Shown: positions 1 to 8,615, numbered from the stretch's first letter. The stretch: 64,000 nucleotides of DNA from Streptomyces sp. A0958 (GCF_004795035.1 NZ_SSBK01000002.1:310001-374000), one strand, 5' to 3'. Translations and numbers: made by a program. The notes: generated by a model from the sequence alone, not told the origin.

Positions 1-286
1 CGGCGGGGCCGCCGCCGGTGATGACGACGCTCTCGTCGGGCCGGGTGGTCAGCCGGTAGCCCTCGGGCGCCAGGGTCTCGTCGGTGCGCAGCACGATCGC
101 GCGCGGGGTGGTGTCGGGGCCGGGGGCCAGGGGCAGGCCGAAGGCGGCGCCCAGGGTGGTGCGCAGCCAGCGTTCGGTGGTCGCGGTGCCGGGGGCCGCC
201 GCGATGGTGGTGGACGGATCGAGGACGAATCCGCACCGCCCCCGGTCGTCGGCGCGCAGGGGCGCCGGGATCAGTTCCATGTCCAT
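1..286 (-). CDS. beta-N-acetylhexosaminidase (GH20), N-terminal part only
   Basis: Reading leftward from an ATG at 286, the frame begins MDMELIPAPLRADD and runs open to the window edge, so only about 95 N-terminal residues are visible. They look like the non-catalytic N-terminal domain of family 20 glycoside hydrolases (pattern PAP, then LRTDE and EGYRLTTRPDE-VVITGGG), which precedes the catalytic barrel. The family removes terminal GlcNAc from chitobiose and related oligomers. The start has an AAGGA box 8 bases upstream that overlaps the stop of the permease gene, so it is the last visible gene of the transporter operon. A second in-frame ATG lies at 280. No signal peptide is seen, which suggests a cytoplasmic enzyme acting on imported sugar (inference). 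The catalytic residues are outside the window. Confidence 0.8.
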   Translation of the reverse strand, partial: MDMELIPAPLRADDRGRCGFVLDPSTTIAAAPGTATTERWLRTTLGAAFGLPLAPGPDTTPRAIVLRTDETLAPEGYRLTTRPDESVVITGGGPA

Positions 287-290
287 GACG

Positions 291-1139
291 TCAGTCCTTA
301 ACCGCTCCGCCGAGTCCGGAGACCAGGCGTCGCTGTACGAGTACGAAGAAGACCAGCACGGGCACGGTCATCACCGTCGAGGCTGCCATGATCCCGCCCC
401 AGTCGTTCTCGTCGGGTTTGAAGAAGACCAGCAGCGCCATCGGGAGCGTCGACTGGGAGGTGTCGCTGATGATGAAGGACTTCGCGAACAGGAAGTCGTT
501 CCAGGTCGAGATGAACGAGAAGACGCTGGTCGCCACGAGGCCGGGGAAGACCAGCGGGAAGAGGATCTGCCACAGGAAGCGGGTCCGGCTCGCCCCGTCG
601 ATGTACGCGGCCTCCTCCAGGGCCTCGGGGACGGCCCGGACGAAGCCGCGCAGCATCCAGATCGCGAACGGCAGCGAGAAGGCCAGGTGCGGCAGGATCA
701 GCGAGCCGAGCGTGTTCAGCTGCCCGAAGTCCCGCATCAGGAAGAACAGCGGGATGGTCAGCGCCTCGACCGGCACCATCTGCGCGACCAGGAACATGAT
801 GAGCAGCGTGGTGCGGAAGCGGAACCTGAACCGGGTGACCGCGGTGGCCGCCAGGAACGCGATGAGCGCGGAGGCGACGACGACCGTGCCGGCGACGAGC
901 AGGCTGTTGAGGAAGTAGCGCCCGAAGTCCTGCTGCTGGAAGACCCGCCGGAAGGAGTCCAGGGACGGCGACAGGGTCCAGGGCCTGGGGTGCGTGGACT
1001 GGACCTCGCCCGCCGGTTTGAGGGCGGAGAGCACCATCCAGTACAGCGGGAAGGCGACGGCGGCGGCGATCAGCAGGGCCGCCGCCTCGGCGGCGAGCCG
1101 GCCGGGCCGGCGGACGCGCAACAGGGCCGGCAGGCTCAC
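291..1139 (-). CDS. sugar ABC transporter permease, MalG type
   Basis: A 282-residue inner-membrane permease of the binding-protein-dependent sugar importer family. It has six predicted membrane segments and the cytoplasmic EAA loop (ALEEAAYIDGASRTRFLWQILFP), which contacts the ATPase. The start is a GTG at 1139 whose bases overlap the TGA of the upstream permease (GTGA), with a GGGGAGGAA box just before it. A longer reading upstream in this frame is ruled out by the coding frame of the preceding gene. It works with the permease at 1136-2104 and the lipoprotein at 2107-3411. No ATPase gene is present, as is usual for Streptomyces importers served by the shared MsiK ATPase (family knowledge). 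The GH20 gene that follows points to GlcNAc oligosaccharides as substrate (inference). Confidence 0.9.
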   Translation of the reverse strand: MSLPALLRVRRPGRLAAEAAALLIAAAVAFPLYWMVLSALKPAGEVQSTHPRPWTLSPSLDSFRRVFQQQDFGRYFLNSLLVAGTVVVASALIAFLAATAVTRFRFRFRTTLLIMFLVAQMVPVEALTIPLFFLMRDFGQLNTLGSLILPHLAFSLPFAIWMLRGFVRAVPEALEEAAYIDGASRTRFLWQILFPLVFPGLVATSVFSFISTWNDFLFAKSFIISDTSQSTLPMALLVFFKPDENDWGGIMAASTVMTVPVLVFFVLVQRRLVSGLGGAVKD

Positions 1140-2104
1140 AGTTCCTCCCCCTGGCGCCGTACGAGGCGCAGATACACGAGCGTGACGGCCAGCAGGATCA
1201 GCAGCATCACGACCCCGATCGCCGAGCCGAGGCCGTACTGCGAGGACGCGAACGCCTTCTGGTACGCGTACACGTTGAGCACCAGGTTCTGCCCGGCGAT
1301 GCCGCCGCCGTTGGTCATGACGTAGATCTGCGTGAACACCTTGAAGTCCCAGATGACCGACTGGATGGTGACGACGGTCAGGATCGGCCGCAGCATCGGG
1401 GCCATGACCGACCGCCAGATCCGCCACTGCGAGGCGCCGTCCAGCGCGGCCGCCTCCAGCACCTCGGTGGGGATCGCCCGGATGCCCGCGTACACGGTCA
1501 CCATCACGAACGGGAACGAGCACCACAGGACTTCGAGGAGCACCAGGGTGAACGCGCTGTAGCGCCCGTACGTCCACGAGTGGTCGCCGAGGCCGAGGAC
1601 CCGGTTGACGGGGCCGAAGTCGGCGTCGAAGAGGAAGACCCAGACGGTGGACCCGGTGATCGCGGGCGTCGCCCAGGCGCCGAGCGCGGCCATCATGAGC
1701 GCGAGCCGGGGCACGGCCCGTATCCGGGTCAGCAGGACGGCCAGGGCGCAGCCGACGAAGAGGGTGGCCAGGACGCAGGCGGCGGCGAAGACCACGGTGG
1801 CCGCGAGCACCTGCCAGAACTGGCTGTCGCCGAAGAGCGTCGTGTAGTTGCCCAGGCCCTGGAAGGTGGCCGGTTCGCCGCCGCTGACCTGGGCCTGGGT
1901 GTACTCCAGGAAGGAGATCAGGCCGAGCTGGTAGATCGGGTAGACCAGCAGCCCGCCGAGCAGGACGAGGGCGGGCAGCAGGTAGAGCCAGGGGGTCCAG
2001 CCCGGCCGCCGGGCCGGTGAGGCCGGGCGGCGGCGCGGGCCGCGCGCGGGGCGGCCCGGCGCGGGTGCGGGGGGCGCTTGGTACGCCGTGCTGTTCGCGG
2101 TCAT
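1136..2104 (-). CDS. sugar ABC transporter permease, MalF type
   Basis: A 322-residue permease. A Pro/Ala/Arg-rich cytoplasmic N-terminus of about 35 residues precedes six membrane segments. The EAA loop reads EVLEAAALDGASQWRIWRSVMAPML. Length is normal for Gram-positive MalF-type subunits and there is no large external loop, unlike the other MalF-type permease in this window. The ATG at 2104 lies 2 bases after the TGA of the binding-protein gene, and its own stop overlaps the next GTG, so the three transporter genes are translationally coupled. Confidence 0.9.
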   Translation of the reverse strand: MTANSTAYQAPPAPAPGRPARGPRRRPASPARRPGWTPWLYLLPALVLLGGLLVYPIYQLGLISFLEYTQAQVSGGEPATFQGLGNYTTLFGDSQFWQVLAATVVFAAACVLATLFVGCALAVLLTRIRAVPRLALMMAALGAWATPAITGSTVWVFLFDADFGPVNRVLGLGDHSWTYGRYSAFTLVLLEVLWCSFPFVMVTVYAGIRAIPTEVLEAAALDGASQWRIWRSVMAPMLRPILTVVTIQSVIWDFKVFTQIYVMTNGGGIAGQNLVLNVYAYQKAFASSQYGLGSAIGVVMLLILLAVTLVYLRLVRRQGEEL

Positions 2105-2106
2105 CG

Positions 2107-3411
2107 TCAGCCCGCGTCGGCGAACGCCGCGTCCATCTTCTTCGCGGCGTCGTCCGAGGCCTTCGCCACGTCCTTACGGCCGCTGACGATCTCCTGGAAC
2201 ATCGTGGGCAGGATCAGCGAGGAGTCGATCTGCCCCCAGGCCGGGGAGGCGGGGACGAACTTGGCGCCGGCGCCCAGCGTCTTGACGAACGGTTCGACGA
2301 ACGGCTCGCGCTCCGCGGCGGCGGCCCGTACGTCTGTGTAGGTCGGCAGGAAGCCCATCGCGTCGAACATCCGCGCCTGGGTCTCCTTGCCGGTCAGCTC
2401 CTTCATCAGGTCGACGGCCAGGGTGCGGTGCTCGCTGCTCTTGAGCACGCCGATGTTGTTGCCGCCCGCGAACGCCGGTGCGACGGACCCCTCGGCCACG
2501 CCGGGCAGCGGCACCACCGCGTACTTGCCCTTGACGCCGCCGGCCTCGACGGCGGCGTGGCTGAAGTCGCCGCCGATGGCCATGGCGGCCTTGCCGGAGG
2601 CGAAGGCGGTGATGGTCGCGTTGCCGCCCATGGCCGCGCACTTGGCGGGCGGGCAGTTGGTGTCGCCGAACAGCGAGGTGTAGGCCTCGATGCCCTTGCG
2701 GGCCTTCGCGCTGTTGATGGCCGCCTTGTACGAGGAGCCGTCCTGGTCGGCCAGTTCGCCGCCGTTGGCCCAGATGAACGGCATCGCGCCGTAGGTGTAG
2801 GCGCCGCCGACCGCGAGCCCGTACATGCCGGGCTTCTTCCGGTGGATCTTCCTGGCGGTTGAGATCAGTTCGGCCTGGGACTTGGGCGCCTCGATCCCCA
2901 GGTCCGCGAAGACGTCGGTGCGGTAGTACAGCGCGCGTACGCCGACGAAGAGCGGGGCCCCGTAGACCTTGCCGTCGACCGTGACGGACTGCTTGGCGGC
3001 CGGGTCGGTGTCCTTGGCGTCCGCCCAGTCGCCGAACTCGCCGGTGATGTCGGCGAGTCCGCCGTCCTTGACGTAGCCGGCGGTGTCGGTGTTGCCGTAC
3101 TCGATGAGGTCGGGGGCGCTCTTGGGGTCGTTGAAGGCGGCCTTGACGCGCTGGGCACGGGTCTCGACCGGGATGTACTCGATCTCGACCTTCGCGTCCT
3201 CGTGCGCCTTCTTGAAGGCGGCGACCGCGGTGTCGACGACCTTCTCCTTGGGCTTGTTGCCGACCTCCTGGAACAGCCAGACGCGCAGCGTGCCGGTCTT
3301 CTCGTCCCCCTTGGCGCCGGTGTCGGAGGTCTGCGGCGCGCAGGCGGTGGCCGTGAGGCCCGCCAGGACGAGCGCCGCGGCCGGGGCGGCGATTCGGGCA
3401 GAAAGCTTCAT
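2107..3411 (-). CDS. sugar-binding lipoprotein of ABC importer
   Basis: A 434-residue extracellular solute-binding protein of family 1. The N-terminus (MKLSARIAAP, a hydrophobic core, then ATAC) is a lipoprotein signal with the modified cysteine near residue 24. The mature part has the family's RVWLF start and a conserved KAAMAIGGDF-type segment. The ATG at 3411 is chosen because it directly precedes the signal peptide; the frame stays open to 3507 but without a signal sequence. This is the first gene of a four-gene operon (binding protein, two permeases, GH20). The same order occurs in the das and ngc chitobiose or GlcNAc importers (family knowledge), so a chitin-derived sugar is the likely ligand, not proven by sequence alone. 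A palindromic region lies about 20-45 bases upstream. Confidence 0.9.
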   Translation of the reverse strand: MKLSARIAAPAAALVLAGLTATACAPQTSDTGAKGDEKTGTLRVWLFQEVGNKPKEKVVDTAVAAFKKAHEDAKVEIEYIPVETRAQRVKAAFNDPKSAPDLIEYGNTDTAGYVKDGGLADITGEFGDWADAKDTDPAAKQSVTVDGKVYGAPLFVGVRALYYRTDVFADLGIEAPKSQAELISTARKIHRKKPGMYGLAVGGAYTYGAMPFIWANGGELADQDGSSYKAAINSAKARKGIEAYTSLFGDTNCPPAKCAAMGGNATITAFASGKAAMAIGGDFSHAAVEAGGVKGKYAVVPLPGVAEGSVAPAFAGGNNIGVLKSSEHRTLAVDLMKELTGKETQARMFDAMGFLPTYTDVRAAAAEREPFVEPFVKTLGAGAKFVPASPAWGQIDSSLILPTMFQEIVSGRKDVAKASDDAAKKMDAAFADAG

Positions 3412-3432
3412 CCGGGAACCCCTACCGCTAGG

Positions 3433-3457
3433 CGTTGCAACATGCGCAACGCGCGTT
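3433..3457 (-). promoter_or_regulatory. overlapping palindromes, candidate operator of the sugar operon
   Basis: Positions 3433-3451 hold an inverted repeat with 6-base arms (CGTTGC and GCAACG) around 7 bases. Overlapping it, 3448-3457 is a perfect 10-base palindrome, AACGCGCGTT. Both lie just upstream of the binding-protein start, where a sugar-responsive LacI- or GntR-type repressor would act. I do not see a DasR-type site (ACTGGTCTAGACCAGT-like) here. Confidence 0.4.
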
Positions 3458-3609
3458 TCGTTCTGCACAACTGGCAGGAGAGTAGGTGCGGACCCGGACG
3501 GCGACAAGTGGTCTCCACCACTCTGTGACCCGGCGGAGCAGCCCGTGCAACGCGGACGGCCCGGGACGGCGGAGAACCCCGGGCACGACGGAGAGCTCCG
3601 GGCACGACG

Positions 3610-3651
3610 GAGAGCCCCCGGGGCACGTGGGTGCGTGCCCCGGGGGCTCTC
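3610..3651 (-). terminator. strong hairpin terminator after the DUF3039 gene
   Basis: A perfect 18-bp stem (3610-3627 with 3634-3651) closes a 6-base loop, TGGGTG. It lies 35 bases beyond the stop of the DUF3039 gene and separates it from the sugar operon. There is no U tract, as is normal in Streptomyces. Two 18-base direct copies of CCGGGCACGACGGAGAGC (3579-3596 and 3598-3615) lead into it. Confidence 0.8.
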
Positions 3652-3686
3652 CCGGGTCGTTCAGCTCTTGCCGGTACCGGCTGTCG

Positions 3687-3980
3687 CTACTTCTTGTCCT
3701 TGCCGCCCTTGCCCTTGTCCTTGTCGCCGCCGGCGCCCATGGACTCGTAGATCTCCTTGCACATCGGGCACACCGGGTACTTCTTGGGGTCGCGCCCCGG
3801 TACCCAGACCTTGCCGCACAGTGCGACCACGGGGGTGCCCTCAAGGGCGCTCGCCATGATCTTGTCCTTCTGGACGTAATGGGCGTAGCGCTCGTGGTCG
3901 CCGTCGCCGTTCGACACCTGCGGCGTCGGCTCCACGAGGGTTCCGGTACCTGCCCCGCGCTCGGGCTCAAGAGTGCTCAT
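3687..3980 (-). CDS. DUF3039 family protein
   Basis: A 97-residue protein of unknown function that is conserved in actinobacteria. The core reads HYVQKDKIMASALEGTPVVALCGKVWVPGRD followed by YPVCPMCKEIYE. A Cys in CGK plus CPMC could bind zinc (inference). The C-terminus is a Gly/Lys/Asp-rich tail of about 18 residues (GDKDKGKGGKDKK). The start is the ATG at 3980 (MSTLEPERG). The open frame extends to 4088, but that extension overlaps the neighbouring YqgE gene's coding end and has no family similarity. It has its own strong terminator. Confidence 0.85.
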   Translation of the reverse strand: MSTLEPERGAGTGTLVEPTPQVSNGDGDHERYAHYVQKDKIMASALEGTPVVALCGKVWVPGRDPKKYPVCPMCKEIYESMGAGGDKDKGKGGKDKK

Positions 3981-4009
3981 AACCGCCAAGCGTACTGAAA
4001 GACGGGACA

Positions 4010-4570
4010 TCAGTTCAGCGAAGGGTCGTCCGGATACGTGGCGATCATGGCCAGTTCGCTGCGCTGACGGCGCAGGACCGCACGCCACAGGCCCTCCGGG
4101 CGCGGCGAGGAGACGTCTCCGGGTTCCGACTCGACGACGTACCAGGCGCCCTCGGCCAGCTCCGCCTCCAGCTGGCCCGGCCCCCAGCCCGCGTACCCCG
4201 CGAAGATCCGCAGCGATCCGACCGCCGCGGCCAGCAGTTCGGGCGGCGCCTCCAGGTCCACCAGGCCGATCGCCCCGTGCACCCGGCGCCAGCCCAGAGG
4301 CCCTTCACCGCCCGGGATCACCGCCACGCCGAGCGCCGAGTCAAGCGAGACGGGGCCGCCCTGGAAGACGACCTCCGGCTCGCCGGTCAGGCCGGCCCAG
4401 GCCGCCAGGATGTCCGCGACGCCCACCGGGGTCGGGCGGTTGAGGACCACGCCGAGGGAGCCCTCCTCGTCGTGGTCGAGGAGCAGCACGACCGCGCGGT
4501 CGAAGTTCGGGTCCGCCAGGGCGGGTGCGGCCACGAGCAGCCGCCCTGTGAGCGAGGACACCTCGGTCAT
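4010..4570 (-). CDS. YqgE/AlgH family protein (DUF179)
   Basis: A 186-residue protein starting at the ATG at 4570 (MTEVSSLTGRLLVAAPALADPNFDRAVVLLL). Hallmarks of the family are present: LTGRLLVAAP, an F-D/R-V-V-LLLDH block, GVVLNRP, FQGGPVS, and GYAGWGPGQLEAEL near residue 135. No biochemical role is established for this fold. The open frame continues 86 codons upstream without family similarity and no convincing ribosome site is visible, so the start rests on homology. The downstream stop lies 29 bases from the DUF3039 start, so the two may be co-transcribed. Confidence 0.9.
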   Translation of the reverse strand: MTEVSSLTGRLLVAAPALADPNFDRAVVLLLDHDEEGSLGVVLNRPTPVGVADILAAWAGLTGEPEVVFQGGPVSLDSALGVAVIPGGEGPLGWRRVHGAIGLVDLEAPPELLAAAVGSLRIFAGYAGWGPGQLEAELAEGAWYVVESEPGDVSSPRPEGLWRAVLRRQRSELAMIATYPDDPSLN

Positions 4571-4845
4571 GGCAGAAATGATCCCGCATCTTCGGACCTC
4601 GCGGGGGCCAAGTGACCCGCTCGTCGCGCTGGGTGCCCGAGCGCAGCTCAGGGCGCACGGGTGCATGAGGAGCGCACGGCCGGGCCGCCCATCCGGACGG
4701 TGACCCTCCGCGAGAGCCGCACAGCAGAGCGTGTTGTGGCGGTTCCTTGACGTTCGTACACCGCCCGTTCCCTTACGGAAGGGGGGTGCGGGCCCATTAC
4801 CCTTTCGTTTGGCCCCCTGCCCGACCACTCCGGAACGCGAGATTC

Positions 4846-6186
4846 ATGACCGGCACAGACGATGTCCTGCTTGTCCACGGTGGAACCCCGCTGGAGGGCG
4901 AGATCCGCGTCCGAGGCGCCAAGAACCTGGTGCCCAAGGCGATGGTCGCCGCGCTGCTCGGCAGCGGGCCCAGCCGGCTGCGCAACGTGCCCGACATCCG
5001 TGACGTGCGGGTCGTGCGCGGACTGCTCCAGCTGCACGGGGTGACGGTCCGCCCCGGTGACGAACCGGGCGAGCTGATCCTCGACCCCACCCACGTCGAG
5101 AGCGCCAACGTCGCCGACATCGATGCCCACGCCGGCTCGTCGCGCATCCCGATCCTGTTCTGCGGGCCGCTGCTGCACCGTCTGGGCCACGCGTTCATCC
5201 CCGGGCTCGGCGGCTGCGACATCGGCGGCCGGCCGATCGACTTCCACTTCGACGTGCTGCGCCAGTTCGGCGCGACGATCGAGAAGCGGGCGGACGGGCA
5301 GTACCTGGAGGCCCCGCAGCGGCTGCGCGGCACCAAGATCCGGCTGCCGTACCCGTCGGTGGGCTCCACCGAGCAGGTGCTGCTGACGGCGGTGCTCGCC
5401 GAGGGCGTCACGGAGCTGTCCAACGCGGCCGTGGAGCCCGAGATCGAGGACCTGATCTGCGTCCTGCAGAAAATGGGCGCGATCATCTCGATGGACACCG
5501 ACCGGACCATCCGGATCACCGGTGTGGACCGCCTCGACGGCTATACGCACCGGGCCATCCCGGACCGCCTGGAGGCCGCCTCCTGGGCGTCCGCCGCGCT
5601 GGCGACCGAGGGCGACATCTACGTCCGCGGCGCCCAGCAGCGCTCGATGATGACGTTCCTGAACACCTACCGCAAGGTCGGCGGCGCCTTCGAGATCGAC
5701 GACGAGGGCATCCGCTTCTGGCACCCGGGCGGGGCTCTGAGCGCCATCGCGCTGGAGACGGACGTGCACCCCGGCTTCCAGACCGACTGGCAGCAGCCGC
5801 TGGTCGTCGCGCTGACGCAGGCCGCGGGCCTGTCGATCGTGCACGAGACGGTGTACGAGTCCCGGCTCGGCTTCACCTCCGCGCTGAACCAGATGGGCGC
5901 GCACATCCAGCTCTACCGCGAGTGCCTGGGCGGCTCGGACTGCCGCTTCGGCCAGCGCAACTTCCTGCACTCCGCGGTCGTCTCGGGCCCGACGAAGCTC
6001 CAGGGCGCGGACCTCGTCATCCCGGACCTGCGCGGCGGCTTCTCGTACCTGATCGCCGCGCTGGCGGCCCAGGGCACGTCCCGGGTGCACGGGATCGACC
6101 TGATCAACCGGGGTTACGAGAACTTCATGGACAAGCTGGAGAAGCTCGGCGCGAAGGTGGAGCTGCCGGGCGGCTCACTGGTCTGA
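4846..6186 (+). CDS. murA: UDP-N-acetylglucosamine 1-carboxyvinyltransferase (MurA)
   Basis: A 446-residue cytoplasmic enzyme that transfers enolpyruvate from PEP to UDP-GlcNAc, the first committed step of peptidoglycan synthesis. The N-terminal loop has the conserved GAKN (Lys26-Asn27). The catalytic loop is LGGCDIGGRPIDFH with Cys124 matching the PEP-binding, fosfomycin-reactive cysteine (E. coli Cys115). Mycobacterial enzymes have Asp there, so this one is predicted to be fosfomycin sensitive. The C-terminus has DLRGGFSYLIAALAAQG. The start at 4846 (MTGTDDVLLVHGG) matches the family N-terminus; the frame is open from 4747 but without homology. The length is slightly above the usual 420. 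It is monocistronic, ending in a shared terminator with the HU gene. Confidence 0.96.
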   Translation: MTGTDDVLLVHGGTPLEGEIRVRGAKNLVPKAMVAALLGSGPSRLRNVPDIRDVRVVRGLLQLHGVTVRPGDEPGELILDPTHVESANVADIDAHAGSSRIPILFCGPLLHRLGHAFIPGLGGCDIGGRPIDFHFDVLRQFGATIEKRADGQYLEAPQRLRGTKIRLPYPSVGSTEQVLLTAVLAEGVTELSNAAVEPEIEDLICVLQKMGAIISMDTDRTIRITGVDRLDGYTHRAIPDRLEAASWASAALATEGDIYVRGAQQRSMMTFLNTYRKVGGAFEIDDEGIRFWHPGGALSAIALETDVHPGFQTDWQQPLVVALTQAAGLSIVHETVYESRLGFTSALNQMGAHIQLYRECLGGSDCRFGQRNFLHSAVVSGPTKLQGADLVIPDLRGGFSYLIAALAAQGTSRVHGIDLINRGYENFMDKLEKLGAKVELPGGSLV

Positions 6187-6281
6187 GCGGCGCCGTTCCG
6201 GGGGCCCCGGCCCCGGGCCCCCGGGACACCGCCGATGCCCGCCACACGGCCTGCTGAGGGCCCTGGCGGGCCGAATGCCGA

Positions 6282-6313
6282 AGGGCGGCCACCCTGGTCG
6301 GGGTGGCCGCCCT
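6282..6313. terminator. bidirectional hairpin between murA and hup
   Basis: A perfect 13-bp stem (6282-6294 with 6301-6313) closes the 6-base loop TGGTCG. It lies between the convergent ends of murA (plus) and the HU gene (minus), so it can end both transcripts. Confidence 0.8.
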
Positions 6314-6332
6314 CCGTCGTGCCCAGGGGGTC

Positions 6333-6614
6333 TTACTTGCCCTTGGCGGCTTCCTTGAGCTTGGAGCCCGCGGAGACCTTCACGCTGTAGCCGGCCGGGA
6401 TGTTGATCGGGTCGCCGGTCTGCGGGTTACGAGCGGTGCGAGCGGCACGGTGGGTGCGCTCGAAGGTCAGGAAACCGGGGATGGTGACCTTCTCGTCGCC
6501 CTTGGCGACGATCTCACCGACGGTCTCGGCGAGCGCGGCCAGCACGGCGTCGGCGTCCTTGCGGGTCACCTCGGCACGGTCGGCCAGGGCGGCCACCAGC
6601 TCACTGCGGTTCAT
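6333..6614 (-). CDS. hup: HU family DNA-binding protein
   Basis: A 93-residue nucleoid protein, the short HU form without the Lys/Ala-rich tail found on the second Streptomyces HU (HupS). It starts MNRSELVAALADRAEVTRKDADAVL and carries the signature GFLTFERTHRAARTARNPQTG with DNA-minor-groove arm residues GDPINIPAGYSVKVSAG. A GGGAG box lies 7 bases before the ATG at 6614. The gene is alone, with about 350 bases of upstream DNA available for regulation. Confidence 0.95.
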   Translation of the reverse strand: MNRSELVAALADRAEVTRKDADAVLAALAETVGEIVAKGDEKVTIPGFLTFERTHRAARTARNPQTGDPINIPAGYSVKVSAGSKLKEAAKGK

Positions 6615-6965
6615 GTTGTTACTCCCGTGTTCTTCTTGCCTGTGAGGCGTGAGATCGAAGCCGATGCTGCCAGGACCCTCGGACAGTCCCCGTACCCGGG
6701 TCCGTCCTTCGGATGTCCCAGACCTCGCGCCCTGTGGGGTCTCCCCTGGACGTAGTCCTTGAGGAAGCATCCTGCCCCCACCTGCGGCGGGAAAGCCAAT
6801 CCGGCACCCTCCGGGAGTCGTACGAAAAGCACCACTGCCTCGTCGTGGTGACGTCTCGTCGACTCCCCCAAAGCGGTCCGCAGCGGGTGCGGGGCTCTGC
6901 GGGACGCGTCGCCCGCCCACCCTAAAGGGGCGTTTGGGGCACCGCGACCCGCGACGCGCCGTACG
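6615..6965. other. intergenic region upstream of hup
   Basis: This stretch lies between the HU start and the malic enzyme stop. Short frames here have no protein-like composition. I see no RNA gene. It presumably holds the hup promoter and leader, but I could not identify a convincing -35/-10 pair. Confidence 0.6.
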
Positions 6966-8399
6966 TCAGACGGACGTGGGCCCCGTCACAGCGACTCCGG
7001 CCGCCTTGGCGGCGTCCCGGACGGCCCCGGCGACCGCTCCGGCGACCTTGTCGTTGAAGACCGACGGGATGATGTAGTTCGCGTTGACCTCGTCCTCGGC
7101 GACCACGTCGGCCAGGGCGCGGGCGGCGGCGAGCATCATCTCCGTGTTGACGGTGCGGGACTGGGCGTCCAGCAGTCCGCGGAACACCCCGGGGAAGACC
7201 AGCACGTTGTTGATCTGGTTGGGGAAGTCCGAACGGCCGGTGGCGACAACTGCCGCGGTGCGGCGGGCGATCGCCGGGTCGACCTCCGGGTCCGGATTCG
7301 CGAGCGCGAACACGATCGCGCCGTCCGCCATGGCCGCCACGTCGTCCCCGTCCAGCACGTTGGGGGCGGAGACGCCGATGAAGACGTCGGCGCCGACGAC
7401 GGCCTGCTTGAGGGTGCCGGTGACGCCCTCGGGGTTGGTGTTGTCGGCGATCCAGCACAGCGGCGAGTCGGGGTCGGCGGACCGCAGGTCCTCGCGGCCC
7501 GAGTGCACCACGCCATGGATGTCGGCGACCACGGCGTGCTTGACGCCGGCGGCGATGAGGAGCTTGAGGATCGCCGTGCCGGCCGCGCCGGCACCGGACA
7601 TGACGACCCGCACGTCCCCGATCGACTTGCCCACCACGCGCAGCGCGTTGGTCAGCGAGGCCAGGACGACGATGGCGGTGCCGTGCTGGTCGTCGTGGAA
7701 GACGGGGATGTCCAGCGCCTCGCGCAGCCGGGCCTCGATCTCGAAGCAGCGGGGCGCGGAGATGTCCTCCAGGTTGATGCCCGCGAAGCCGGGCGCGATG
7801 GCCTTGACGACCTCGACGATGGTGTCGGTGTCCTGGGTGTCCAGGCAGATCGGCCAGGCGTCGATGCCGGCGAAGCGCTTGAAGAGGGCCGCCTTGCCCT
7901 CCATCACGGGCAGCGCGGCCTTGGGGCCGATGTTGCCGAGGCCGAGCACCGCGGAGCCGTCCGTCACGACTGCGACGGAGTTGCGCTTGATGGTGAGGCG
8001 GCGGGCGTCCTCGGGGTTCTCGGCGATCGCCATGCAGACGCGGGCCACCCCGGGGGTGTAGATCATCGAGAGGTCGTCGCGGTTGCGGATGGGGTGCTTG
8101 GACGCCATCTCGATCTTGCCGCCGAGGTGCATGAGGAACGTACGGTCGGAGACCTTGCCGAGGACGACGCCCTCGATGGCGCGCAGGCCGACGACGATCT
8201 CGTCCGCGTGCGCCGTGGAGGAGGCCGCGATCGTGACGTCGATCCGAAGCTTCTCGTGGCCGGAAGCGGTCACGTCGAGGCCGGTGACCGAACCGCCGGA
8301 GGACTCCACGGCCGTGGTGAGCTGGGAGACCGCTGTGCCGCTCGCGGGCACCTCCAGCCTTACCGTCATCGAGTAAGAGACGCTGGGCGCCGTTGCCAT
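6966..8399 (-). CDS. malic enzyme with N-terminal ACT domain
   Basis: A 477-residue NAD(P)-dependent malate dehydrogenase (decarboxylating), forming pyruvate and CO2. Residues 1-80 are an ACT-like regulatory domain (SVSYSMTVRLEVPASGTAVSQLTTAVESSGG). The catalytic part follows, with FLMHLGGKIEMASKHPIRNRDDLSMIYTPGVARVC, the Mg-binding VFHDDQHGTA and the nucleotide-binding VVMSGAGAAGTAI. The start at 8399 (MATAPSVSYS) has AAGGA 8 bases upstream; the frame extends 10 codons further without a ribosome site. The ACT domain suggests allosteric control by an amino acid or similar ligand (inference). It appears monocistronic. Confidence 0.93.
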   Translation of the reverse strand: MATAPSVSYSMTVRLEVPASGTAVSQLTTAVESSGGSVTGLDVTASGHEKLRIDVTIAASSTAHADEIVVGLRAIEGVVLGKVSDRTFLMHLGGKIEMASKHPIRNRDDLSMIYTPGVARVCMAIAENPEDARRLTIKRNSVAVVTDGSAVLGLGNIGPKAALPVMEGKAALFKRFAGIDAWPICLDTQDTDTIVEVVKAIAPGFAGINLEDISAPRCFEIEARLREALDIPVFHDDQHGTAIVVLASLTNALRVVGKSIGDVRVVMSGAGAAGTAILKLLIAAGVKHAVVADIHGVVHSGREDLRSADPDSPLCWIADNTNPEGVTGTLKQAVVGADVFIGVSAPNVLDGDDVAAMADGAIVFALANPDPEVDPAIARRTAAVVATGRSDFPNQINNVLVFPGVFRGLLDAQSRTVNTEMMLAAARALADVVAEDEVNANYIIPSVFNDKVAGAVAGAVRDAAKAAGVAVTGPTSV

Positions 8400-8435
8400 G
8401 GCCGAGTCCTTCGCTTTCCTTAGCTTCATTGCTAT

Positions 8436-8474
8436 GCGTGTCCGAAGCCCGAGCAGGCCCGTTACCGGACACGC
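8436..8474 (-). promoter_or_regulatory. inverted repeat upstream of malic enzyme
   Basis: Nine-base arms GCGTGTCCG (8436-8444) and CGGACACGC (8466-8474) are separated by 21 bases, and end 36 bases before the malic enzyme start. They could be an operator or a leader-RNA stem; the sequence does not decide. Confidence 0.4.
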
Positions 8475-8585
8475 CTTCCGATATTCGCACCTACCGACGA
8501 GTAGCCGTTAATGACTGTCGCAGCGCGGAAACTTTTTTCCACCATACGAGAAAGAGCGGGCGCAGCGGAACCCCTGCCCGTGAAC

Positions 8586-8615
8586 GCGAAGGGGCCGAGC
8601 GCGAAGGGGCCGAGC
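8586..8615. repeat. two tandem 15-bp copies
   Basis: GCGAAGGGGCCGAGC occurs twice head to tail (8586-8600, 8601-8615), followed by a decayed copy running into the terminator at 8635. The surrounding 8400-8855 region (456 bases) holds the malic enzyme leader, this repeat and the terminator; I see no gene in it. Confidence 0.7.
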
